This document shows, piece by piece, positions 1 through 9,314 of a DNA stretch of 13,984 nucleotides. How positions within the stretch are numbered: position 1 is the stretch's first letter; every line of letters begins with the position of its first letter. This stretch comes from Polyrhizophydium stewartii (Eukaryota > Chytridiomycota > Chytridiomycetes > Rhizophydiales). A program made the translations under genes and the position numbers. The DNA lies in NCBI GenBank assembly GCA_027604665.1, contig JADGIZ010000414.1, forward strand, positions 1-13,984, given 5' to 3'. The notes under the pieces were generated by a model. The model was not told the DNA's origin. It did no database searches and saw nothing but the letters and a program-made list of their open reading frames with translations.

Positions 1-331
1 GCACGGGGTGCGGGAAAGAGATGAGGTCGCTTTGACGGCAGAGCGGCCGCTTTTGTGCGCCGAGCGGGTGCTGGCTCAACCGATTGCCCGCCTCCCGCAA
101 GCCCGCCCGATGCCCGGCCGATCCGCCCACCATCGATCGCTCCGCCCACCCGCCCGGACGCCGCATCCGCCGGACGCCGCGCGCGCCTCTCGCATGCCCG
201 CCGCGGCCGGCCGCTGCGGCGCGCCGCGGCTCGAAAACAGCGGCCATCGATGGGTCGGCCAGGCTGCGCCTCCATCGATCAGACCGGCAAAACCATCTGC
301 AGCCGCGCTTGCCCCCACACAGCGCCACAAG
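1..331 (+). promoter_or_regulatory. Upstream region / probable 5'UTR of the Dbf2-type kinase gene
   Basis: This GC-rich stretch precedes the chosen kinase start. It holds no TATA box that I can see. It has open frames on both strands, but their Arg/Pro/Ala-rich products look like GC-driven noise. The only sequence-specific signal is the CCATCGAT octamer, present three times (130-137, 244-251, 272-279). In-frame ATGs at 110 and 194 mean the coding region could extend upstream; the octamer cluster argues instead that this is promoter or leader. Confidence 0.4.
130..279 (+). promoter_or_regulatory. Cluster of three CCATCGAT octamers
   Basis: CCATCGAT occurs at 130-137, 244-251 and 272-279, each containing the palindrome ATCGAT. 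All three lie within 205 bp upstream of the kinase start at 332. An exact 8-mer repeated three times in about 300 bp is unlikely by chance. No binding factor is assigned; promoter function is inferred from position. Confidence 0.35.
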
Positions 332-2586
332 ATGCAGCGCGGCTCGCTTCCAGACACAAAGTCCTTCAGCGGCGGGCTCAACCTGCGCTTCAGCCAGCCG
401 TACTCGTCGTTCCTCGCATCGTCAAGCGGCACCGAGTCAGCGCCGGCCGCCGAGCCTGCCGCCGCGGCCACCTGCGCGCTGGCCTCTCCGGCACATGCGT
501 CTTCGTCTGCGTCTTCGTCTGCGTCTGCGTCTGCATCTGCGTCTGCATCTGCGTCTGCGTCTGCATCTGCGTCTGCATCTGCACCTGCGGCGGCATCTGC
601 CGCGCATCTTGGACAGCGGCTGCCCCACCAGCACGATGCGGCAGTCGCCGCCGTTGAGCTCCGCCCCACCAAACACACTTCCTCGGGACCCGCCGTGACC
701 TCGAGCGGGGGTGCTGCTCCGCAGGCCCCCAGCCAAACAACGCTGCGCAACTGCAGCATGATGAAGATGTGTGAGTTGCTCGCGTTTGAGCGCGTCTGCC
801 GTGTTGGCGCTGACGCTTGCTCGGCCGCTGCTCCCCCCATCCGCCCTTTCGCGACCTTTGGCAGACTTTCTCGACCATTACTTTGATCTGCTCACCTACA
901 TCGACAATCGAAAGCAGCGCCTTGCCCAGTTCAAGGAACGCATTTCCCACTCCGGCGTGCGTTGGCTATCCATCTGGCCTGTCAGTCGCGGCCTTGAACC
1001 ACGGCAGCTGATGCGCACAACTGCAGAAATCTGAGGAAGATGCCGCGCCAGAGTGGGCGGCATACTATGGCCGCGAGCGGGCGTACCTGCGCAAGCGCCG
1101 CACCCGCATGCGCATCAGCCACTTCCAGATCGTCAAGCAAGTTGGCCAGGGCGGCTACGGCCAAGTCTTCCTTGCGCGCAAAAAGGACACTCAGGAGCTC
1201 TGTGCGCTCAAGCGCATGAACAAAAAACTCCTGCAGCGCATGGGCGAGGTGCGCAGAGGCTCTTGACTGACCTCACACTTGGTGCTGGTCTTGCTGCTGA
1301 CCGCCGACTTGCAGATCCAGCACATCCTCACTGAACGCGACATCCTCGCGCGCACCAGCTCGCCCTGGCTTGTCAAGCTGCTCTATGCATTCCAGGACAT
1401 GGACAACGTTTATCTTGCAATGGCAAGCGCCGTGCTTCAGCTGCCATATTGCACTTCCTGATGAATACGTATTCGCGACTGACATGTCTCAAAGGAGTAT
1501 GTGCCGGGCGGCGACTTCCGCACCCTCCTCAATGCCAGCGGCGTGCTGCGCCAAGAGTGTGCGCAGACATACTTTGCCGAAATGTGCGCCGCTGTGTTTG
1601 CGCTTCACGGATTCGGATTCATCCATCGCGACCTCAAGCCCGAAAACTTTCTGATCGACGCAACCGGCCATATCAAGCTGACCGACTTTGGCCTCAGCCG
1701 CGGCACGCTGTCGCCGCAGATCATGGAGTCTCTGAAGATCAAGCTCGAAAAGCTTCGCAGCGTGCCGTTGCAGGTGCGCAGCATCTCCGAGCGCTTCAAC
1801 ACACACCGCTCGATGCGCAAGGACTTGCGCGCGTTTACCCTTGTTGGATCGCCGGACTACATGGCCCCCGAGGTGCTTGTGACGAGTCCAAAGGGCTACG
1901 ACTTCACGGTCGACTACTGGTCGCTTGGATGCATACTGTTCGAGTGCCTTTGTGGTAAGAGACGCCCAGCAAGATGCTGCGAAGTGATGATGCATTTGCA
2001 CCTTGCTGATACGCCATAACTCGACCAGGATATCCGCCATTCACGGCCAGCACCACCGACGACGTCTGGCTCAACGTGTACCACTGGAAGAAAGTGCTTG
2101 AGCGGCCCGTGTACGTCGGCGAGGACGAAGAGTTCAATCTCACCGACTGCGCGTGGGACCTGGTGACGCGGTAAGCGCCGGTTCTTGCGTTCCAACTGTA
2201 TATCTCCCGTCCATTGACACCAATCACCCGAATGGTGACTATGCAGACTAATCGCAAGCGTCGAGGACCGCTACAAGACGCCAAAGGAGATTATGCACCA
2301 TCCGTTCCTATATCCCCAAATCCGCTTCGATGCGCTGCGCACGCCGTTCGGCCCTCGTCCGCCGCTTGTCCCGCAGCTGGCCTCCGCCACGGACACATCG
2401 TACTTTGACGATTTCAATGACCCTGGCGACATGGAGCGATACAAGGACGTCCGCCAGCGCCAAGCGGATCTCAACCGTGCGGCAGCCGAGGACACAGGCG
2501 ATCTGCGCGGCCTGCGCACTGCTTTTGTCGGTTTCACGTTCAAACACAGCCAGCAGGATCCGGAGACGTTCGAAACGCTCATGTAA
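332..2586 (+). CDS. DBF2: Dbf2/Sid2-type NDR-family Ser/Thr kinase (7 exons, 600 aa)
   Basis: Exons 332-770, 865-956, 1027-1248, 1315-1422, 1495-1954, 2029-2170, 2247-2586; all phases close, giving 600 aa. In yeasts this kinase acts with Mob1 at the end of the mitotic exit / septation network to drive cytokinesis. Seen: a Ser/Ala-rich N-terminus; an N-terminal Mob-binding-type segment around KMYFLDHY and YIDNRKQR (about 144-160); glycine loop GQGGYG (217-222); ATP lysine K239; HRDLKPENFLID (331-342); DFG (351-353); an extended activation segment typical of NDR kinases; VGSPDYMAPE with S406; AGC tail YFDDF; and hydrophobic motif VGFTFKH with T585, the expected upstream-kinase site. Length is close to yeast Dbf2 and fission yeast Sid2. 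ATG 332 has a good context (A at -3); in-frame ATGs at 110 and 194 would only add Arg/Pro-rich sequence. Intron 4 is GC-AG. Family assignment is firm; the start is less so. Confidence 0.93.
497..582 (+). repeat. Hexanucleotide (TCTGCG/TCTGCA) tandem repeat encoding Ser-Ala runs
   Basis: About 14 units of a 6-bp repeat (TCTGCG, TCTGCA, with TCTTCG variants at the 5' end) lie inside exon 1 of the kinase gene. In the coding frame they specify an Ala-Ser tract, residues about 56-84, in the disordered N-terminus. A 6-bp unit keeps the frame when copy number changes, so length polymorphism is expected. Confidence 0.9.
1423..1494 (+). other. GC-AG intron 4 of the Dbf2-type kinase gene
   Basis: The donor reads ATG|GCAAGC and the acceptor CAAAG|GAG, phase 0, 72 nt, with GACTGAC as likely branch site 15-20 nt before the acceptor. 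Splicing here gives LAM|EYVPGGDFRTLL, the near-invariant hinge of this kinase family. The nearest GT (1432) would insert three residues (Ala-Ser-Ala) into the hinge. Confidence 0.8.
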
Positions 2587-2770
2587 AGGATCCCGACATG
2601 GATAGAAAGATGCGGCATACAATACACTCGCAGGACCAATGCGACGATGCTGCTGGCGCAACCGCGCTCTAAATAAGCTGCGCAGCACGAGAGCTGCGAC
2701 GCCAGACGCCAAATAAATCCAGCATACAAACGATGCGCAGCGCAGCCGACTTTGTTCGAGAAGCAGGGCA
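2587..2770. other. Convergent intergenic region between the kinase and VPS15 stops
   Basis: 184 bp separate the kinase TAA (2584-2586) from the VPS15 TAG (2771-2773, minus). It should hold both 3'UTRs. On the + strand there is AATAAG at 2672-2677 and AATAAA at 2712-2717. No AATAAA is visible on the minus strand, so the VPS15 signal is a variant or lies inside the opposite gene. No gene is seen. Confidence 0.7.
2712..2717 (+). terminator. Candidate poly(A) signal AATAAA for the kinase gene
   Basis: AATAAA lies 126 nt past the kinase stop codon in the convergent intergenic region. A weaker AATAAG precedes it at 2672-2677. Position and sequence only; the cleavage site is unknown. Confidence 0.5.
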
Positions 2771-5700
2771 CTACTGCCACACCTTTACAATGCCGTCGCG
2801 GCTGCCCGTGATGATCATCGGGTGCGGAAACTGAGTCACGGCCACATCCGTGATGCCGTCCAGATGCCGCCGCGGCACGGCGCTGGTGACAAGCTCTGCT
2901 CCCTTGCTTGCCATCTGCCTATCGCTGGGCCACGACGACCGGTTCCCGCCGCCTCCGCCAAGGCTGCCAGCGACACCGCCAGATCCTCCGGCACCCGACT
3001 GGCTCGCACTGCTGCTAGCGGTTGAACCGGTACCCTTGCTTCGTGCGGATTGCTCATCCGGCGACTGCATGCCCGGCAGGTTGCGCAACGGTGACCACGA
3101 CGTGTTGGCCGGCGGCGGACGGGCCGACTCATAGAACGACACTGCCGGCGACGAGCCCACTGCCGGTGGCACAAAGTGCTGCGGGGCAGGATACTCGACG
3201 TTGAAGTTGATGTCGCCATACAGCTGCGAGCTGCTCGTCATGTGCGTCAGCGGTCAGACAAAGCACAGTCACAAGAAGCGAAGTCCAGTCGGCTTGCCTG
3301 TACTTGGGCATCGCGGCGTCATCCTCGAGCCCACTGACAACGAAGCTGTCCTCGGCCTTGTCCAGATCCCAGAAGCGCAGCTTGCGATCGTTGCCGACCG
3401 CAGCCATGAACGGCACTTCGGGGTGGATTGTGAACGAACGCGCGCCAAGGTGCCTCGGGATCGAGTGCAGCGACAGGGACGCAGTTGCATCAATCAAGTC
3501 CTGAGCACCCGGTGGCTCCAGCGCCTGCCAATGCAGCGAGGGCGTCGAGCACGTGTCAGCATCGGTCGGTAGTCATGCTTAGCGGCAGATTATGCCATAC
3601 CCGAAGCCCGTCGCCATACGCCCTCATCAGCTCGTTGTCGACGTCGATGCTCGCGCGAGAGCCACCAGCACCACTGGCCTCGCTCATGACACAAAACACC
3701 TCGGCGCAATCACCGGTGCTGACGTTCCAGACGGATATCTCGCTCGTTGCGGTGCCCACCGCCATTGCGACAAGCCTGCCGCCTGCGTTGACGCCCGCGC
3801 GCGTCTGGCTGCGGTATGTGTACATGGCCAGCTTGTTGATGCGCGCTCGCGATGGATGCGCCCACACCTTGGTGCACAGCTGGAAGCGGACGTCCCAGAG
3901 CAGCAGCACGCCGCGGTGCGTGCCGACCATGACCCACGTGCGTTTGGGATCCGTCACAAGCGCAGTCACGGCGCCGTAGTGCGCGGGCACCTGGAACCCC
4001 CACACCTCGCGCATGGATCGCAGATCGAGCCCACAGAGGCGGCCGCGCGTCGTCGCATACACCAGCAGCGACTGCGTCTCTGTACAGGCGAGTCAGCACG
4101 GGGTCTGCTTTCGTGCCGCAATAGTCGTGTCTGCATCATCGCAGCCACTCTCAGCACACACCAGACTCGGAGTGGTCGAGGAGAACGGCAAACTCGTTGC
4201 GCAGCGTCACGGCGCGGACCAGCGGCGTGCCAGTATACTTGAGCGAGCCCGTCTGCGGCTTGATGTACTCGACGCGGTTGATGTGGATCTGGCCGTTGTC
4301 GGCCGCAGACACGATGCTGTGGCGGCTCTCGCAGAACGCGAGTGCCTTGACTTTGCCGCCTGTGCGTGTCGATCAGATGTGTCAGCCGCGCCAGGGCAGA
4401 TTGACGTGCCTCGGCACCGTGCAAGCGTGTCGGGCTCACCCAAGCCGGCATACGTGATGCGTGCGCGGTTTGCGACGTTGGTGTGAAGCCGGTTGGTGTC
4501 CCAGATCTTGACGGTGCCGTCGTCCGAACACGTCGCAAAGAAGCTGTGGTCTGGGGCAACTGCGATGCAGTTGATCTGTGATACATGCTCGGGAAAGTGC
4601 GCCACCAAGATGCCCTTGGGCTTCCAGCCTTTAAGCTCAGACTGCGCTGCAATACCCGTCCGCGTGCGTCGCAGCCGCGCATCAACGGCGGCGGCGCGGC
4701 TGGCCAGCGTGACCTTGTGGCCGAGCTCTGCCGCAGCAACGCCGCGTCAGCGGGCATGTGATGCCTTGCTCAAACAGAGACACAAACGACGCAGCTCACC
4801 CGGAAGCGCTGGCGGAAATAGCTCCTTTGTCTTCTTCTCGAGGACCCTCCTGATGTACTTTTCCTGGCCGTCAGCGGCTGCCGATGGTGCCCAACATGTC
4901 AGAAGAGACAAGGCGCAGCAACCACCCATCTCCCTTCAACTGCGGGATGACAGACCTGTCGCCGGCTCTCCAGCTCCAGTCGCGCGTGCACGGCCAGATG
5001 AGCGCCGAGTATGCCGATCACCGTGCACAAACGCTGGATCCGCGGTCAGATCGTAGTTGCCGACGCTGCCTGTCTTGGACGGCCTCCTGACGCTGCCCGC
5101 AGATGCCACCTCGGATCGAGGCCGCACGATGCTGCGACGACTGCTAAGCGCGGCATCGGCGTCAGACGACAAAACAGGCGAGCCTTGGTCGTCCTGCCCG
5201 AGCGTCGGCGACGAATCGGCGTGCTGCATGCTGGTGCCGAGCATGCTGAAGCGGCTGCTGCGCCGGCCGTCCGTGCCCTCGCGGATGTGTCCAGATCCAG
5301 TCATTGACTGGCGCGAAGCAGTCTGCAGGTGATGAGCTTCAGCCGAGACTCGGCATGAATGTGACAGAACAGCTGCGGAGAAAACTCACCCGTGACCTGG
5401 GTGCGAGCTGCTGCTGCGCCGGCGGCGTCAAGAAGACGGTATGCAGGGTGACGCCGTGGTCGCGAAGTGCAACGCGGCTTGGGTCGATGCCATGCAGCTC
5501 GGATGCTTCGGCAAGAACCGCGCGTCTGCCTCCAAAAGCGTTAGCAGAAGTAGAGGGGCAGGTCGTTCGATGCACGGTCCGACGAACCGGAGGCGGGCAG
5601 CGCTGGCCTTGGAGATGAAGTACTTCATCGCAAACAGCTTCTCCTTGTCCTCGTCCGCCATGCCGAGATCGCGCAGCCGCACGAGCAGATCGTTGCGCTC

Positions 5701-8700
5701 GCCGCCTGTCTGGCCAGGCGCCTCTGCAAGCCCGGCGTCGATTGACATCAAGCCAGCGCGGCCGTCGTTGTTGCTTCGGCCTGCGAATTGGACCGTCTGC
5801 TCGTACAGCAGACGGGGTACCTATTGAGTCGCTGCAAAGTCAGTGACAGAGCTGCGCAGATCGCTAACGTGCTGCTGTAAGCCTCACCGGTGGGCGGATG
5901 TTCTCGAGCAGGGCAGTCAAGCCCATCGACGGAGCATCACGGCGCAAGAAGGGCCGAACCATCGGGTAGAGGACGCAGCGCACGTCGATCAGCGGAAGCA
6001 ATTTGGCAGTCGAAGACAGAAACGCAATCACGCCTGTATGGCAGCGTCAGACTTGCGGGTCTCGGTCGCACGGATACGGTGCACAAAAACCACACCGTAT
6101 CGGATCCAGCGGTTTGGGTGGCACGCAAGTGGAAGCACGGTCGAGCACAGCTCTTTGAGGCGAGTCTTGGCAATCAACCCAAGCTCCGCAAGGGACGTCA
6201 GGGAGTTGAGCACTTTTTCGACGACGTATTCCTCCGAGTCTTTCACGTCCTATCAGCTGGCAGGCCGCCTGGGAAGCCAAGCGGGATGCAACAGGGGCAG
6301 TCGACGCACCGGTGAGCGCCTGAACCATGAGCGGCAAAATGTACTCGTCGAGGCTGCGCATGCCGACAAACGTGCCGACGCCAACAATCGTCTCGCAAAA
6401 GGCACTGGACATCCGCGCGCATCAGCGGTCATACCGCCAGAGCAACGCAGTCAGAGCGACTGACCTTCGGAGCGACCAGTCCGGATCGTTGAGGTAGGTG
6501 ATCATGTGAGACAGCAGCACATCGTTGGCTTTTTGCCGGCCAAAGAAGATGCAGAGCCGTGGCATGTCCGTGAGCAGCGAGCGCTTGACAAGAGGGTGTG
6601 AGTCGATCAGAAGTGCCTCGACGTCCTCTTGGATAATGTCCTGCAGGTCCCGCAAATTGGCGTCGTAGCTCATCTACGAACAAGCGCGCATCGTTAGAAA
6701 GCAGAATGCAGGATACAGCCAAGATCCGAGGCAAGAAAACGCGAACCTGGTAAACGTTCATGTCCATGTCGAGCTCTAGATTGCTCTCGGACTTTAGCAT
6801 CTGCGACAGCTCGAGGAACTGCAGCGCGACCTCGGCTAACGCGGTTGCGGCTGTCAGTGCACAAGCGCAGAGTGAATATCGCGGCACAAGACTTGCCAAT
6901 CGCTGGGATGCATTGCGCGTACGCCGCGCGCGCAAGCACGTTGGCATCGGAGGTGAAGCGGCGCAGGCTCGGCAGGATATACTCGGGAAAGATACCCGCA
7001 TCCGAAGGGGTGATGGATTTGACCATGAGCAGCTGGTGCGCGCACATTGATGAGCCTACGTCACGGCAGCCTCCAGTCATGCGGCACAGGCGGTATTTAC
7101 CAGCTGCGTCAGAGCCGCAAGGGCGTTGACGCGCACGTTGGGATTCTCGTCCGAAAGGAGCGCGACCATATACGGCACGATGCGATCGAGCTTTTGCTCG
7201 TCGGGAACATGGATGGCGAGCGCGAGCAGCAAGTCGAGCCCGCGTAGGCGAGATGTCGGATAAAGAGTGTTCCTAATGGCAGCGCTGACGGCTGCGATAA
7301 ACACAAGACCAGCGTCCGCTGCACGGACGCTCTTTGGAATCTCGGTGATGTTGGAAGTGAAGTTGGGAATGCTTACATGCACAGGCAGCAAGGACTTTGG
7401 AATTGAGGATGGCCGCTGCACGCCCGGCTGGAAATCCGCGGCGCCGAGGTGGTCTCGATCGATCATCGATACAGTAGACGACGAGACGCTCGAGACGCTC
7501 GAGCTTGAGCTTTCGAGCCTGCTCGACGAAAGTGTAGTGGGTGGGCTTGTGTTTGGTATCTCCAGCGCCTCGGCGATTTTGTCAAAGTCAAAGTAGATGC
7601 GATCGATCTTGGCGTCCATGTCGGCAATCACCGCGTTGGCGCTGTTGGCCAGGAAGACGTGGTACTGCGCCATGTTTGACGCAAAGTACGGGTCCGACAG
7701 CGACGCAACATATGGATGCAGGAACGAGAAAAAGTACTCGGGGAACGCAGTCCCCCGCCTGTCCACACGGGTATCAGCGCCTGCATTCATGGCACTCGCG
7801 GTGTCTCTCCCTAGCCACGCACCATTTGTTCAGATACTCGTGAGCGCTGAGCCGCATGCTCGGATCAAGCTGGATCATGTGCTTGACGAGCGCGCGGATG
7901 TCCTGATCCTCGATGCGCTCCAACAGGACCGACGGATCGTACGCGCCTTTGCGGAACTGCAGCAGCTGCGCCAGAGTGAAAACAGGCGTTCCCTCGAGAA
8001 AGACTTCGGCAATGGTGCACCCAAGCGAGAACACATCCATTTCCGGGGTGAGCTTCGAGATGCGCTCGCTGGACAGGCTTTCTCCCGACTCGTAGAAGCG
8101 CTCTGGCGCGAGATAGCATATGCGTCGTGCCGAGGTGTCAAAAAAGAACGTAAAGTCGGCCGGATTGTCCTGCACGCAGATTGATAAATCAGCACAAGCA
8201 CCGCGCAAAATTCGAGCCAAAACGCAGCACCTCGGGCAAGTACGTTGGTTTGAACGAGCTGAAGTCGGCAAGGTAGACCCAGTTCCAGCTGGTGCAAAAG
8301 ACATTCTCTGTCTTGATATCGCCGTGGAAGACCTGCGGGCAGGCAGCGGGAAAAGTGAGATTGCACGCCTTCTACATGACCAAGCCTCGAAGGTGCGTAC
8401 CTGTCTCGAGTGTGCCTCAACGACGCCTGTCAGCAGCTGGAATGCAACCCACTTCTTCTCAAAGTTGGTCAAGAACGGGCGATTGCTGCATGTCGGCCAC
8501 GCCTCAGCGCCGTGTAAAGCAGTGTGCATGCACAGCCTTTGCCTCTATGCACCTGATGCGGTCGTAAAGGTTGCTTGCGATGAACTGGCGGATCATGTAT
8601 CCCGCGCGGTCGGATTCGATGATCTGCTGGTTCGCGAGCACGTTGGGCAGTCCCTGGATCAGATCGCGCTCGTCTGCGGGATGGACGGTGTGAGTAGGAG

Positions 8701-9185
8701 ATATGAAGTCAGTGTGCGCAGCAAGGCGCTGGCTCGCGAGCGCGCGGGCCAGGGCAACGCACTCTGCAGCTGCTTGACGACGCTCTTGAGCGACAGGGTC
8801 GGGTCCGTCTTGACGAAGATTTTGACGACAACCAGGCCCTGCGGGTGCCGGCAGCGGATGGTCTTGAGGAAGCGCGAGCTGCCAAGGCTGTGGGCGTGTG
8901 CGTGCGGCAGGTCAGGCGGCGGGGGGGGAGGTTCCAGGGCAGTCCCGGTCGGGCGTGGAGGACGGCGCAAGGCAGCCAGGAGTCGCCGATTAGCTTGGCG
9001 GCCAAGGCTCGTTCGGCAGCCCAGCCCCGCGCCGTGTGGGGGCCTGCCAGGCTGGCCCGTGCGGGCGGGTGGTGACGCTGGAGCCCGCACCTCTTCTCGT
9101 AGGTGATTTCGGGCAGCTCGCCGACGTAGCTGTCGATGCCGGCGAGGGTCGCCCTCGGCGTCGCGCTCGAGACCAGGTTGCCCAT
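2771..9185 (-). CDS. VPS15: VPS15/PIK3R4, regulatory subunit of class III PI3-kinase (22 exons, 1605 aa)
   Basis: Exons, 5' to 3' on the minus strand: 9185-9091, 8887-8763, 8673-8553, 8485-8401, 8332-8231, 8169-7823, 7758-7101, 7032-6897, 6835-6747, 6673-6465, 6404-6310, 6239-6096, 6033-5888, 5820-5588, 5525-5390, 5322-4956, 4877-4800, 4727-4440, 4359-4162, 4079-3601, 3524-3298, 3230-2771; phases close. VPS15 scaffolds Vps34 and Vps30/Beclin on endosomes and autophagic membranes. Seen: MGN start (N-myristoylation type); kinase-like domain with VVVKIF (K54), HGDIKTEN (145-152), DFS in place of DFG (165-167) and YLAPERF; HEAT region about 292-780 with [17 protein letters not shown] and HPNRWIRYG; Ser-rich linker about 908-1029; WD40 propeller from about 1085 with [24 protein letters not shown], and the terminal [10 protein letters not shown]. 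It is longer than human VPS15 (about 1358 aa) because of low-complexity linkers. Two introns (8 and 21) appear to be GC-AG. Least certain: the donor of intron 16 and the exon 14/15 junction. Confidence 0.95.
3231..3297 (-). other. GC-AG intron 21 of VPS15
   Basis: The donor is TACAG|GCAAGC, close to the GC-AG consensus. The acceptor lies in GAGCAG, 67 nt, phase 2, with GCTGAC upstream. It links ...AMPKYS to [12 protein letters not shown]-donor alternative within the read-through would need an intron of about 49 nt, shorter than any other here. Confidence 0.7.
6836..6896 (-). other. GC-AG intron 8 of VPS15
   Basis: On the minus strand the donor is ATTG|GCAAGT and the acceptor GTTAG|CC, 61 nt, phase 1, with CACTGAC about 15 nt before the acceptor. 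The join yields [17 protein letters not shown], the same length as the human VPS15 HEAT segment. GT alternatives nearby break the frame or this motif. Confidence 0.75.
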
Positions 9186-9314
9186 TTGCCGGCTCCGGGG
9201 GCAATTTCAAGCATGCCTGCCCGTGGCGACAGCACCACCACCATCAGTTTCGCAGCAGGAGTAGGGAAGCAGGGATCGGGCAGCGCGGTTTATTTGGAGC
9301 GGGCGTGGACGGGA
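9186..9314 (-). promoter_or_regulatory. Compact spacer: ABCC 3'UTR and VPS15 promoter/5'UTR
   Basis: These 129 bp lie between the ABCC stop (9315-9317) and the VPS15 ATG (9185), both on the minus strand. The segment must hold the transporter's 3' end and the VPS15 promoter or leader. It contains AATAAA near the ABCC stop and no clear TATA box otherwise. Confidence 0.55.
9289..9294 (-). terminator. Candidate poly(A) signal AATAAA for the ABCC transporter gene
   Basis: On the minus strand AATAAA occurs 21 nt after the TGA stop codon at 9315-9317. Close placement and exact hexamer support use as the transporter's polyadenylation signal. Confidence 0.5.

Noticed and set aside
110..331. In-frame upstream starts (ATG 110 or 194) for the kinase
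   Set aside because: The added peptide is Arg/Pro/Ala-rich noise. ATG 332 has the better context and gives a length close to known Dbf2/Sid2 proteins. Not excluded without 5' transcript data.
76..840. A 254-codon minus-strand frame with an Asp-Ala repeat, opposite kinase exon 1
   Set aside because: The repeat is the reverse complement of the Ser-Ala hexamer tract. The frame has no homology signal, whereas the + strand leads into a conserved kinase.
1423..1431. GT donor at 1432 for kinase intron 4, adding Ala-Ser-Ala
   Set aside because: It inserts residues into the kinase hinge between LAM and EYVPGGD, a position of fixed length in the family; the GC donor restores it exactly.
8120..9106. 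A + strand open frame over the VPS15 kinase region
   Set aside because: The minus strand encodes conserved VPS15 exons and introns here; the + product lacks any motif.
2771..9185. Two separate genes, a kinase (about 7100-9185) and a WD40 protein (2771-5000)
   Set aside because: The order kinase, HEAT, linker, WD40 is the VPS15 architecture. All inferred splice phases connect, and conserved HEAT sequence bridges the two ends.
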